Assembly: GCF_003952265.1 (NCBI RefSeq)
Contig: NZ_CP034438.1
Location: forward strand, 1,612,001 to 1,676,000
Length of the DNA: 64,000 nucleotides
From: Flaviflexus salsibiostraticola
GTDB taxonomy: Bacteria > Actinomycetota > Actinomycetes > Actinomycetales > Actinomycetaceae
Direction: 5' to 3'
Numbering within the stretch: the first letter of the stretch is position 1; every line of letters begins with the position of its first letter. This document shows positions 51,448-59,620 of this stretch, in pieces. Position numbers and translations under genes: made by a program. The notes under the pieces were generated by a model. That model ran no database searches. It had not been told where the DNA came from and saw nothing but the letters and a program-made list of their open reading frames with translations.

Positions 51448-52779
51448 ATGGGACAGCCGCATTTCTCTCAGCCCGCTCCGCTCACACGCATGGCAGACGG
51501 GACGGTCAAGCAGATCAATCCCTTCTCGGGAACCGAGGTGTGGACGGTGCCCGGGAGGGCCAATAGGCCGCTGACCCTCGTCAATCCGCACCCCTCCCCG
51601 ATCGACCCCGACAGCCACGAGCGGCACTGCTCCTTCTGTGCGCAGCGGGTGCTCGAGAGCCCGCCCGAGAAGTCCCGCGTCATCTCGACCGACAACGGGT
51701 TCAAGATCGTCGAGAGCACCTCCGTCGATGACCTGGCGAAGCCGTGGGAGTTCCGCAGGGTGCCGAACCTGTTCGAGATCGTCTCCTTCGACTACTGGAC
51801 GAAGAACTACGGATACCAGCTTCCCCAGGAGCGCGCCCAGCGCCGCGACCGCTACATCGCCGACCCCGCCGGCAAGGCACACGTCCTCAGCGTCCTCCAG
51901 ACGAAGGCGAAGGCGTCGGGGATGACGGAGGAGGAGTGGATCCGGATCCCCGAGAGCGAGCGCCTCGAGGGGGCGAATGCGTTCTTCGGCGGCGGTCACG
52001 ATGTTGTCATCGCACGCCGGCACTTCACGGATGGTGCGACGCTCGACAACCAGCTGGCCGCCTCGGGGAGCCTCACCCCGGCGGAACATGAGTGGTACAT
52101 GAAGCTGACGATCGATGCGATGAGGGACCTCTACTCGTCGAACCGCTACGTCCGCTACGTCCAGGTGTTCCAGAACTGGCTGAAGCCGGCCGGCGCCTCC
52201 TTCGATCACCTGCACAAGCAGCTCGTCGCGATCGACCAGCGCTCGGTCAACGCCGAGGTCGAGGTCGCCAAGGTCCGCCTCAACCCGAACATGTACAACG
52301 AGCTCGGGGTCGACTACGCGGGCTTCCAGAACCTCATCATCGCCGAGAGCCGCCACGCGGTCGCCTTCGCCGGTTTCGGACACCGCTACCCCACCCTCGA
52401 GGTCTACTCGAAGGCGGCGGAGCCGATGCCGTGGGAGCAGTCGAACGACGAGCAGCGCGGCATGTCCGACATGCTCCACGCCCTCCACGTCGCAACAGGA
52501 CCCCACGTGCCGACGAACGAGGAGTGGCACCATAAGCCGATCGACGTCGACATGCCGATGCCGTGGCGGATCCTCCTCAAGTGGCGGGTGTCGACCCTCG
52601 CCGGGTTCGAGGGCGGCACGAAGATCTACGTCAACACGATCGACCCGTGGACGCTCCGCGACCGGATCGTGCCACGGCTGCTCGAGGCCCGCGCCAATGG
52701 CGAGATCGCCTCGAACATCAACATCGCGACCGAGTGTGCGTGCCGGGTCAACTCGCTCCGGTACAACCCCTACCTGTAG
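51448..52779 (+). CDS. DUF4921 protein, GalT/HIT-like nucleotidyltransferase fold
   Basis: Protein of 443 residues of the DUF4921 group (recognised from memory), related to galactose-1-phosphate uridylyltransferase. A zinc-type CxxC is at Cys61/Cys64 (HCSFC), and the HIT-like active site is H254-x-H256 in SFDHLHKQLVA. A nucleotidyl transfer reaction is therefore likely, but the substrate is unknown. The N-terminal INPFSGTEVWTVPGRANRP is also strongly patterned. The stop overlaps the first SMR gene by one base (TAGTG), so this enzyme and the exporter pair are probably one transcript. Confidence 0.85.
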   Translation: MGQPHFSQPAPLTRMADGTVKQINPFSGTEVWTVPGRANRPLTLVNPHPSPIDPDSHERHCSFCAQRVLESPPEKSRVISTDNGFKIVESTSVDDLAKPWEFRRVPNLFEIVSFDYWTKNYGYQLPQERAQRRDRYIADPAGKAHVLSVLQTKAKASGMTEEEWIRIPESERLEGANAFFGGGHDVVIARRHFTDGATLDNQLAASGSLTPAEHEWYMKLTIDAMRDLYSSNRYVRYVQVFQNWLKPAGASFDHLHKQLVAIDQRSVNAEVEVAKVRLNPNMYNELGVDYAGFQNLIIAESRHAVAFAGFGHRYPTLEVYSKAAEPMPWEQSNDEQRGMSDMLHALHVATGPHVPTNEEWHHKPIDVDMPMPWRILLKWRVSTLAGFEGGTKIYVNTIDPWTLRDRIVPRLLEARANGEIASNINIATECACRVNSLRYNPYL

Positions 52780-53093
52780 TGGACTGGTTCGTCCTCGTCG
52801 CCTCCGGGCTGTTCGAGTCTGTCTGGGCGACCGCCCTCGGCCGCTCGAACGGCCTGCGCAGGCTCGTCCCCAGCCTCATCTTCCTCATCGCCTCGATCAT
52901 CTCGCTCGCGGGGCTCGCATGGGCGATGACGACGATCCCGACGGGCACGGCCTATGCCGTGTGGACAGCGATCGGGGCTGTCACGACAACCGTGTGGGCG
53001 ATCGGGACCGGCGCGGAGCGGGCGACGATCCTCAAGGTTGTCTGCCTCCTCGGCATCATCGCCTGCATCGTCGGCCTCAAGGTGACGGGATGA
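52779..53093 (+). CDS. SMR family exporter subunit 1 (Gdx/SugE-like)
   Basis: Four-helix small multidrug resistance protein of 104 residues. The proton/substrate Glu13 lies in SGLFESVWATALG, and the helix 3 stretch TGTAYAVWTAIGAV is typical of the Gdx (SugE) side of the family, whose members export guanidinium or small quaternary ammonium ions. GTG start overlaps the DUF4921 stop (TAGTG). It overlaps the second SMR gene by 4 nt, pointing to a heterodimeric pair. Confidence 0.9.
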   Translation: MDWFVLVASGLFESVWATALGRSNGLRRLVPSLIFLIASIISLAGLAWAMTTIPTGTAYAVWTAIGAVTTTVWAIGTGAERATILKVVCLLGIIACIVGLKVTG

Positions 53094-53461
53094 ACTGGCT
53101 GACGCTCATCCTCTCCGGGGTGCTCGAGGCGGTCTGGGCGACCGCCCTCGGCGCCTCCAACGGTCTGACGGTCCTCGGCCCGACGATCGTCTTCCTCATC
53201 GCCCTCGTCATCTCGACCATCGGCCTGGCGATCGCGATGAAGACGATCCCGACGGCGACTGCGTACGCCGTATGGACGGGGATCGGCGCGAGCCTGACCG
53301 TTGTGTGGGCGATGCTGACGGGCGCCGAGCCGTTCTCCCTCATCCGCATCACCCTCATCGTCATCCTCATCGCCTGCATCATGGGTCTCAAAGCATCCGA
53401 GGGCGCGAGTGCGCAGAGGACGACGGCGACTGCGGTCGGCGACAACGTGACGGGCCGGTGA
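53090..53461 (+). CDS. SMR family exporter subunit 2 (Gdx/SugE-like)
   Basis: Second four-helix SMR protein, 123 residues, with Glu13 in SGVLEAVWATALGAS and helix 3 TATAYAVWTGIGAS. A 15-20 residue hydrophilic tail (EGASAQRTTATAVGD) follows helix 4 and is missing from subunit 1, as often seen in paired SMR proteins of fixed opposite topology. ATG overlaps the stop of subunit 1 by 4 nt (ATGA). The substrate is not certain, and no guanidine riboswitch is seen upstream. Confidence 0.9.
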   Translation: MNWLTLILSGVLEAVWATALGASNGLTVLGPTIVFLIALVISTIGLAIAMKTIPTATAYAVWTGIGASLTVVWAMLTGAEPFSLIRITLIVILIACIMGLKASEGASAQRTTATAVGDNVTGR

Positions 53462-53533
53462 CCGCGTCGAAGCGGTTCGGTGAATGACTGGCGACGGATC
53501 GGATATGGCCTTCGCCCGCCGGATATCCCGCCC

Positions 53534-53539
53534 TAGACT
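53534..53539 (+). promoter_or_regulatory. leaderless -10 element (TAGACT) of the GDPD gene
   Basis: TAGACT, then GAGGCT, then the GTG start at 53546: the same six-base spacing, here with a GTG codon. Confidence 0.5.
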
Positions 53540-53545
53540 GAGGCT

Positions 53546-54358
53546 GTGAGCCTGCCTTCGGTATTGCGCGCCTCGGCGGCGCCCGCGCCTGCCCGCACGT
53601 GGTCGCCGGGCGACCGGCCTCTCGTCATCGCCCACCGCGGCGGGGCAGCCCTCGCTCCCGAGAATACGATGGAGGCGTTCGAGCAGGCTGTCACGCTCGG
53701 TGCCGACATGCTCGAGACCGATGTTCAGATCACTGCCGATGGGCATGCGGTTGCCTTCCATGACGAAACGATGGACAGGATGACGAATCTGAGCGGCCCC
53801 ATCCGCTCCTTCACTCTTGCCCAGGTTCAGGCGGCCGAGGTGTACGGGCCGGACGGCCAGGCCGCCCGCATCCCCACCATCGCCGAGCTGCTCGACGCGT
53901 TCCCGATGCGATGGGCGATCGATCTGAAGAACGGGGACTCGATCGTGCCCCTGGCCGAGACGATCAACCGGACCGACAGCGCGGGCCACGTCTGTGTCGC
54001 CCACGCGTGGGATTCGTGGCTGGACCGGGTCCGTGAGCTGACGAGCCCGCGGCTCGAGAGGAGTCTCGGGTGGGAGGGGCTCGCCATGCTCGTCGCGTGC
54101 GCGAAGGCCGGCATCACTCCGCCCACGTCCTTCGCCTCGGGCGCCTGGGTTCACATCGGCTGGCGGCCGGCTGGGATCACGCTCATGAAGTCGGCCCGCT
54201 TCGCCGACCGGATCATCTCCCTGAGCCACGATGTCGGCATGGGGGTGCGGGTCTGGACGATCAACCGGGAGGATCGGATGAGGCGGCTGCTCGATCAGGG
54301 GGTCGACGGGATCTTCACCGATCGGCCGGACCGGCTCCTGTCGATCCGAGGGGTGTGA
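53546..54358 (+). CDS. glycerophosphodiester phosphodiesterase family protein
   Basis: TIM-barrel GDPD of 270 residues that would split glycerophosphodiesters into glycerol-3-phosphate and an alcohol. Catalytic residues are visible as His30-Arg31 in IAHRGGAALAPENT, Glu and Asp in LETDVQITADGH, and His in VAFHDETMDRMT; the C-terminal VWTINREDRMRRLLDQGVDG matches the family end. GTG start with a leaderless -10 box. No signal peptide, so probably cytosolic. The 3' end overlaps the ABC ATPase gene on the other strand by 44 nt. Confidence 0.92.
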   Translation: MSLPSVLRASAAPAPARTWSPGDRPLVIAHRGGAALAPENTMEAFEQAVTLGADMLETDVQITADGHAVAFHDETMDRMTNLSGPIRSFTLAQVQAAEVYGPDGQAARIPTIAELLDAFPMRWAIDLKNGDSIVPLAETINRTDSAGHVCVAHAWDSWLDRVRELTSPRLERSLGWEGLAMLVACAKAGITPPTSFASGAWVHIGWRPAGITLMKSARFADRIISLSHDVGMGVRVWTINREDRMRRLLDQGVDGIFTDRPDRLLSIRGV

Positions 54359-55166
54359 TCCGCAGCCGCACGCCGTCGCCCGTCACCGTGCCGGGGATCT
54401 CGATCTCGGCCGGCAGGGCCACCCTTGTCCCCGCCTCGGTCGGCTCGATGACGCGGCCCTTGACGATCGCGGCCGAGCCGAGGAAGTCCGTGACCTCGGG
54501 GACGGCAGGGGAATGGAGGAGCTGCTCGGGGGTGCCGATCTGGAGGAGCCTCCCCTCATCCATGATCCCCACCCGGTCCGCGACCGCGAACGCCTCATCA
54601 TGGTCGTGGGTGACATAGATGGCGGTGGCTCCCGCGCCCTTGAGGATCGTGCGCAGGTCCTGCGAGAGCCTCTCCCTCAGCACCCGGTCGAGTGCGGACA
54701 GCGGCTCGTCGAGCAGAAGCAGGTCCGGACGCGGCGCAAGCGAACGGGCGAGGGCGACCCGCTGGGCCTGCCCACCGGAGAGCGTAGTGACGCTCCGCTC
54801 CCCCATCCCCGCCAGGCCCACGAGCTCGAGGACCTCCTCGACCCGCCGTGCGATCGTCCCTCGGTCCTGGCCCTTGAGCCCGTAGGCGATATTGCCGGCC
54901 ACCGTGCGGTGGGTGAACAGTTGGGCGTCCTGGAAGACCATGCCGATCCGGCGCCGGTGGACGGGCACGCCCGCGACCGATGAGCCGTCGATGAGGATCT
55001 CCCCGGTCGAGGGCTCCAGTCCGACGACGCCCCGCAGGAGGGAGGACTTCCCGCACCCGGACGGACCGAGGAGGGCGAGAATGTCGCCCGTGTCGACGGT
55101 GAGGCTCACCCCGTCGACGGCGCGCAGGTCACCGTAGGAGACCGTGAGGTTCTCGAGCTCGATCAT
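54315..55166 (-). CDS. thiamine ABC transporter, ATP-binding protein
   Basis: ABC ATPase of 283 residues, ThiQ-like by context. Walker A is GPSGCGKSS, the Q-loop region is MVFQDAQLF, the signature is LSGGQAQR, Walker B is LLLLDEP and the switch His is in YVTHDHDEA. The C-terminal 60 residues form an extra beta domain of the TOBE type, more like iron/spermidine transporters than the short ThiQ. The ATG at 55166 overlaps the permease stop by 4 nt. Last gene of the operon, overlapping the convergent GDPD gene. Confidence 0.88.
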   Translation of the reverse strand: MIELENLTVSYGDLRAVDGVSLTVDTGDILALLGPSGCGKSSLLRGVVGLEPSTGEILIDGSSVAGVPVHRRRIGMVFQDAQLFTHRTVAGNIAYGLKGQDRGTIARRVEEVLELVGLAGMGERSVTTLSGGQAQRVALARSLAPRPDLLLLDEPLSALDRVLRERLSQDLRTILKGAGATAIYVTHDHDEAFAVADRVGIMDEGRLLQIGTPEQLLHSPAVPEVTDFLGSAAIVKGRVIEPTEAGTRVALPAEIEIPGTVTGDGVRLRITPLGSTGAGPADR

Positions 55167-56788
55167 CGGGGATCCTTTCGTGCCGCCTCCGCGGCGGCCA
55201 TGATGGACGCGGCGAGGAGGGCGAGGACGACCGCCCCCGCCATCGCCATCCCATAGTTGTTCTCCCCGGGACGGCCGAGCAGGCGGACGATGATGACGGG
55301 GAGCGTCTGGCTGTCCGGCCTGGCGAGGAAGGAGGTCGCGCCGAACTCGCCGAGCGACGTCGCATACGCAAAGCCGATGGCGATGCCGAGGCCCCGCAGG
55401 AGGAACGGCCCGTCGATCGTCGCCAGCACCCGCCACGGTGAGGCGCCGAGCGTCGCCGCGGCCTCCCGCCTGCCGGGCGCGATCGAGGCGAGCGTCGGTG
55501 TGAGGGACCGGACGACGAGGGGTAGGGCGACGACGGCCTGGGCGATCGGGACGAGAAGGGGCGAGCTGCGCAGGTCGAGCGGCGGGCTGTCGAGGGCGAT
55601 GCTGAACCCGAAACCGACCGTGACCGCGCTGACCCCGAGCGGCAGGAGGATCGCGCCCGCGAGGATCGACTGCCCGCTCGCGAGGGGCCCGTGGACCCTC
55701 CGGGACAGGACGAGGGCGAGGGGGACGCCGATCGCGAGTGCGATGAGGGTGGCGATGAGGCCGATGCGGAGGGAGTTGCCGATCGCCTCGAACACCGTTG
55801 CCCCTCCCGCGAAGCCGGTTCCGGACGTGCCGAGCAGTCGGTAGTTGTCGGTCCCCCATCCGTCCCCGACGCGGAAGGACCGCGTGACGAGGGCGATGAG
55901 TGGGAAGGCGATGAGGGTCACCATCGTCGCCGCCGTCATGACGAGCGGCGCGGCGTCCGCCCGCGCCAGCGGCGTCACGTGGCGGCTGCGCAGCTGCAGC
56001 CGGCCCGCGGTCCTCCTGCTGAGGGCCTCGCTCACGAGGAGGGTGAGGATGACGATGACGATCTGGAGGAGGGAGAGGATCGCGGCCGTCCTGTTGTCGA
56101 GCATGCTCGTCGACTGCCGCCAGATCTCCGTCTCGAGCGTCCCGTACCCGGGCGACCCCAGCGTTCGCACCAGCCCATAGCTCGTCGAGCAGAACAGGAA
56201 GACGATCGCGCCCGCCGAGGCGATCGCCGGCGCCAGCTGCGGCACGGTCACCGTGAGGAAGGCGCGCGACCTCGACGCGCCGAGGGTGCGGGCCGCCTGG
56301 ACGGCGCGCGGGTCGAGTGTCTGCCAGAGGCCGCCGACTGTGCGGACGACGACCGCATAGTTGAAGAACACGAGCGCGAGGATGACGGCGGTGACCGTCT
56401 GGTCCATTCCCAGCGACTCGAGCGGGCCGCCCCGGCCGAGCAGGGCACGGAAGGCGACGCCGACGACGACGGTGGGCAGGACGAAGGGGATCGTCGCGAG
56501 GGCCCGTGCCGCCCGCTGGCCCCGGAACGAGCATCGATACAGCACGTAGGCGCCGGGCACGCCGAGGATGATGGCGCCGACGGTGCCGAGCGCGGCCTGG
56601 TAGAGGGTCTGGCCCGTGACGAGCCAGGTCCGCCGGTCGGTGAGGACCTCGGTGAAGCCGGTGGGGTCGATGCCGTCCTGCCAGATGCCGCGGACGAGCA
56701 TTGCCCCCGTCGGATAGAGGAAGAAGACGGCGAGGAACGCCACGGGGATGATCACCGCGGCGGTCCACGCCGCCCTCCACAGCCTCAC
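55163..56788 (-). CDS. thiamine ABC transporter, double permease (ThiP-like)
   Basis: Permease of 541 residues with two fused halves, each with an EAA-type loop (AARTLGASRSRAFLTVTVPQ near residue 185 and AAATLGASPWRVLATIDGPF near residue 455) that docks on the ATPase. About twelve membrane helices. This double-domain plan is that of ThiP and FbpB permeases; the TPP riboswitch decides for thiamine. GTG start one base after the stop of the binding protein, and a 4-nt overlap with the ATPase gene. Confidence 0.9.
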   Translation of the reverse strand: MRLWRAAWTAAVIIPVAFLAVFFLYPTGAMLVRGIWQDGIDPTGFTEVLTDRRTWLVTGQTLYQAALGTVGAIILGVPGAYVLYRCSFRGQRAARALATIPFVLPTVVVGVAFRALLGRGGPLESLGMDQTVTAVILALVFFNYAVVVRTVGGLWQTLDPRAVQAARTLGASRSRAFLTVTVPQLAPAIASAGAIVFLFCSTSYGLVRTLGSPGYGTLETEIWRQSTSMLDNRTAAILSLLQIVIVILTLLVSEALSRRTAGRLQLRSRHVTPLARADAAPLVMTAATMVTLIAFPLIALVTRSFRVGDGWGTDNYRLLGTSGTGFAGGATVFEAIGNSLRIGLIATLIALAIGVPLALVLSRRVHGPLASGQSILAGAILLPLGVSAVTVGFGFSIALDSPPLDLRSSPLLVPIAQAVVALPLVVRSLTPTLASIAPGRREAAATLGASPWRVLATIDGPFLLRGLGIAIGFAYATSLGEFGATSFLARPDSQTLPVIIVRLLGRPGENNYGMAMAGAVVLALLAASIMAAAEAARKDPR

Positions 56789-56789
56789 G

Positions 56790-57767
56790 TCAGCGCAGGT
56801 CCGCGAAGGCGCTCAGCAGCTCGCCGCGGTCCACCCGCTGCGGGTCGACCATGATCGGGGTGTCGGACAGCTCCGCCACCTCCTGCCACTCGGCCGGCAG
56901 CTCCTGGTCCGTGACCGGGTACATGTACATGTTCTCCGGAATCGAGGACTGGAATGCATCGCTCAGCATGAAGTCGATGAACGCCTGGGCACCCTCGGGG
57001 TTCGCCGCCCCCTCGACGACGCCGGCGTACTCGACCTGGCGCACGCACGTGTCCGGCAGGTAATCCGTGCCCGGAGCCGCGGCCGGGCTCGACGAATAGG
57101 AGAGGACGAGGGGGTAGGGGCCGTCGCCGTCGGCGCCGGAGAAGTCCGAATAGTAGGCGTCGGACCAGCCGCTCGCGACCCGGGCACCGCCATCGAGGAG
57201 GTCCGCCCAGTAGTCCTGCCAGTCATCCCCGAATTCTGTCGCGGTGGCGACGAGGAATGCATATCCGGGTGACGACGTCGCGGGGTCGATGACGGCGGTG
57301 AGCGCCGCGTACTCCGGGGCCCGCAGGTCCTCGAGGCCCTCGGGAGGGGTCATGCCCTCCTCCTCGAACCAGGCCGTGTCGATGTTGATGCAGACATCGC
57401 CCTGGTCGATCGGGGTGAGGCTGTCCGCGACGACGAGGCTCTCAGCCGACTCCGGCAGTGCCGGGGACGTGTAGGGGGCGAGCAGGGCCTCCTCGATGAC
57501 GGTGCGGGCGATGAAGGTGTCGACCCCGTACACGCCGTCCGCCTGCGGATTGTCCCGATTGAGGATGAGCTGGTTGACGAGGACCCCGCCGTCACCCGGC
57601 GCGATGGTCTGGAGCGTGTAGCCGCTCTCCTCCTCGAATGCTGCGATCTGCTCCTCACTCATGACGAACGAGTCATGGGTGAGGATCGTGACGGCCTCCT
57701 CCTCGGCGTCGCTGCCGCAGGCCGCGAGCAGCGCGAGCGAGACGAGACCGACTGCTGTCTTCTTCAT
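56790..57767 (-). CDS. thiamine ABC transporter, substrate-binding lipoprotein (ThiB-like)
   Basis: Extracytoplasmic binding protein of 325 residues that captures thiamine or its phosphates. The signal peptide MKKTAVGLVSLALLAAC puts the lipid-carrying Cys at position 17. The mature start VTILTHDSFVMSEEQIAAFE and the hinge segment YGVDTFIARTVIE fit the ThiB/TbpA group. GGAGG precedes the ATG at 57767. First gene of the operon, directly under the TPP riboswitch and its terminator hairpin. Confidence 0.92.
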   Translation of the reverse strand: MKKTAVGLVSLALLAACGSDAEEEAVTILTHDSFVMSEEQIAAFEEESGYTLQTIAPGDGGVLVNQLILNRDNPQADGVYGVDTFIARTVIEEALLAPYTSPALPESAESLVVADSLTPIDQGDVCINIDTAWFEEEGMTPPEGLEDLRAPEYAALTAVIDPATSSPGYAFLVATATEFGDDWQDYWADLLDGGARVASGWSDAYYSDFSGADGDGPYPLVLSYSSSPAAAPGTDYLPDTCVRQVEYAGVVEGAANPEGAQAFIDFMLSDAFQSSIPENMYMYPVTDQELPAEWQEVAELSDTPIMVDPQRVDRGELLSAFADLR

Positions 57768-57793
57768 ATCAACCTCCATAGCTGGAGGGGAAA

Positions 57794-57819
57794 GACCCCT
57801 GCCCATATGGGCAGGGGTC
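57794..57819 (-). terminator. terminator hairpin of the TPP riboswitch
   Basis: GACCCCTGCCC (57809-57819 as read on the minus strand) and its exact complement (57794-57804) are separated by ATAT and followed on the transcript by TTTCCCC. It lies between aptamer and Shine-Dalgarno. The CCCCTG arm can alternatively pair with CAGGGG at the start of the aptamer, which offers a route for switching. Confidence 0.7.
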
Positions 57820-57821
57820 CG

Positions 57822-57915
57822 AGAGATTCCCGACTTCCTTCGCCGGTGCTAACCGGAGCAGGTTCGAGGGTCTGCACATCGTGTGCACTCTCAGCGTGGT
57901 GAGCGCTCCCCTGTC
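57822..57915 (-). ncRNA. TPP (thiamine pyrophosphate) riboswitch
   Basis: On the minus strand the aptamer reads ACAGGGGAGCGC, then GCTGAGAGTGCAC, GCAGACCCTCGAACCTG, CTCCGGTTAGCACCGGCGAAGG as separate conserved blocks, and ends GTCGGGAATCTCTC. These are the known THI-box elements: CUGAGA, ACCCU..GAACCUG and the P4/P5 closing CGxAGGxA. Bound TPP should shut the thiamine transporter operon off. The boundaries are approximate. Confidence 0.93.
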
Positions 57916-57937
57916 GTACGAACCATCCTAGTCGATA

Positions 57938-58198
57938 TCAGGCGTCGACTGCGACTGCCTTCGCTCCCTGTCCGTACCAGGAGCTCGCCTTCTTCATGAC
58001 GAGGTTCCTGATGATCGTGTTCGTGGCAGCGGCGACCACGGAGAAGACAACGGCCTCGACCAGGTTGGACTGGAAGTCATCCTCGTTCGGTGCATCGTGC
58101 CCCGTTGCCGCCTGCCATCCGAATTCGACGATCTTCTTGGCAACAAGGCCAGCGAGCAGGCCTCCGCCCGTGCTGACGATCTTCCATCCGATATCCAT
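57938..58198 (-). CDS. DUF4235 family small membrane protein
   Basis: Protein of 86 residues that fits DUF4235, a family of short actinobacterial membrane proteins: MDIGWKIVSTGGGLLAGLVA then GWQAATGHDAPNEDD and a second hydrophobic helix (LVEAVVFSVVAAATNTIIRN). Two membrane segments are expected. AAAGGA precedes the ATG. The function is unknown. It lies between the riboswitch and the Mrp operon and may be the operon's last gene or separate. Confidence 0.85.
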   Translation of the reverse strand: MDIGWKIVSTGGGLLAGLVAKKIVEFGWQAATGHDAPNEDDFQSNLVEAVVFSVVAAATNTIIRNLVMKKASSWYGQGAKAVAVDA

Positions 58199-58237
58199 GC
58201 CCTATCCTTTCGCGTGATGCTGACGTGTGATCTGGGT

Positions 58238-58618
58238 CTATTGTGTCGCACCCGGGCCGAGCCTGCCACCGACGCGGGTCGAGTCGATGTCCTCCCCGAG
58301 CTCATCGACGATGAGGTCGGAGGAGACGATCCCGCCCGTCCGGTACCCCGCACGCCCGATCATGTGAGCGGAGATCGGGGAGGTGATGAGCTGGAAGGCG
58401 ACGACGAGGCCCGCCGTCCACGCGAGCGGTACATCGCGGACGATGAGGGCCATGCCGATCATCGAGAGGATGAGCCCGAGCACCTGCGGCTTCGTGGCCG
58501 CATGCTGGCGAGACAGGAGGTCGCGGAACCGCAGGACGGCGATGGCGGCGACCAGGGTGAGGGCGGAGCCGCCGATGAGGAGGGTTCCGCCGAGTAGGGT
58601 GAGGGCGTTATCCAGCAT
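58238..58618 (-). CDS. mnhG: Na+/H+ antiporter subunit G
   Basis: Small membrane subunit of the Mrp antiporter, 126 residues with three helices. The stretch AVLRFRDLLSRQHAATKPQV is the MnhG hallmark, and LITSPISAHMIGRAGYRTG closes the family domain. ATG at 58618 overlaps the mnhF end by 11 nt. Last gene of the operon as seen here. Confidence 0.93.
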   Translation of the reverse strand: MLDNALTLLGGTLLIGGSALTLVAAIAVLRFRDLLSRQHAATKPQVLGLILSMIGMALIVRDVPLAWTAGLVVAFQLITSPISAHMIGRAGYRTGGIVSSDLIVDELGEDIDSTRVGGRLGPGATQ

Positions 58619-58988
58619 GCTGATCCTTCGCCTCGTCGGGGTCGTGGACTTCCTCGTCATCGTCATCGCGGAGCCGTTCATCCTCGAGGATCTTCGCGAC
58701 CTCCTCCTTCGTGAGGATGCGCTTGTCCGCCGTCGGCTCATGTGCGACGAAGCGCGCAATCGTCGTCGATCCGATGAAGCCGACGATGGCGAGGACGACG
58801 AGGACGGGGAGGAGGTCCGTCCGGCCGGTCGCTGCGGAGATGACGGCGACGGAGCCGAGGATGATCGAGGTGAGCAGGTCGACGCCGACCATGCGGTCGA
58901 GCATCGAGGGTCCCTTCGACACACGGACGATGACGGCGAGGGCCGAGAGGAAGTACAGGAATCCGCAGATGGCGGCGACAACGATCAT
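58608..58988 (-). CDS. mnhF: Na+/H+ antiporter subunit F
   Basis: Mrp subunit F, 126 residues. Three membrane helices with the family segment RVSKGPSMLDRMVGVDLLTS in the loop between helices 1 and 2. An acidic C-terminal tail of about 45 residues (EDERLRDDDDEEVHD) is longer than usual. It overlaps mnhE by 4 nt and mnhG by 11 nt. Confidence 0.92.
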   Translation of the reverse strand: MIVVAAICGFLYFLSALAVIVRVSKGPSMLDRMVGVDLLTSIILGSVAVISAATGRTDLLPVLVVLAIVGFIGSTTIARFVAHEPTADKRILTKEEVAKILEDERLRDDDDEEVHDPDEAKDQHAG

Positions 58989-59620
58989 GATTCCTCTCCT
59001 GCCGGGGGTGCGTAGGGGACGGGCAGGCGCTCCCCCATCCGCCAGCCCGGCACGAAGCCGGCGTCGATGAGCTGGTCGTGCGAGGCGAAGGCGCGGAGGA
59101 TCCTCTCCTCCTGGTCGAGCACGGCCTGGTGGGCGGCCTCGAGCCCGCCCGCCATCTCAATGTCGAAGACGTGGATGTAGAGGGTGCCGGAGGCGGCATG
59201 GACGTCGACGACAACCGAGCCGGGCACGAGCGAGGTCATGCCCGCCAGCATCGTGAGGAATACGTCGGAGTGGCCGCGGGACTGGACACGGATGACGGCG
59301 CCCTTCGGGTGTCTGCCCATGATCGCGTAGACGGCGATCTCCGTCGACGCCTTGACGATTTCGTAGATGAAGACGGCGACGAGCCTCAGGAGGGCAAGCG
59401 GCCGGAACCGACCGTCGAAGGTCGCGGCCGGCAGCGGTGTGAGGGTCGTGAGGAGGAGGGCAAGGAGGAAGCCGGCGACGACGTTGCCGGTGCTCACCTC
59501 GCCCCACAGGAGCGTCCACACGATTGTCAGCCAGATGAGCATGCCGCCCGTCGCGTACGGGAACCGGCCGGGCCGGTAGGTGGCGCGGCGGATGGAGATG
59601 CGTGCGTTCGACTCGGTCAT
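58985..59620 (-). CDS. mnhE: Na+/H+ antiporter subunit E
   Basis: Mrp subunit E, 211 residues. Two N-terminal helices are followed by the cytosolic domain with TSLVPGSVVVDVHAASGTLY and IHVFDIE, both typical of MnhE. A basic N-terminal extension of about 25 residues precedes helix 1. ATG overlaps the end of mnhD by 4 nt. Confidence 0.93.
   Translation of the reverse strand: MTESNARISIRRATYRPGRFPYATGGMLIWLTIVWTLLWGEVSTGNVVAGFLLALLLTTLTPLPAATFDGRFRPLALLRLVAVFIYEIVKASTEIAVYAIMGRHPKGAVIRVQSRGHSDVFLTMLAGMTSLVPGSVVVDVHAASGTLYIHVFDIEMAGGLEAAHQAVLDQEERILRAFASHDQLIDAGFVPGWRMGERLPVPYAPPAGEES

Noticed and set aside
52760..52790. A guanidine riboswitch controlling the SMR genes
   Set aside because: The SMR genes start inside the DUF4921 stop codon, leaving no room, and the DUF4921 gene itself has a leaderless start.
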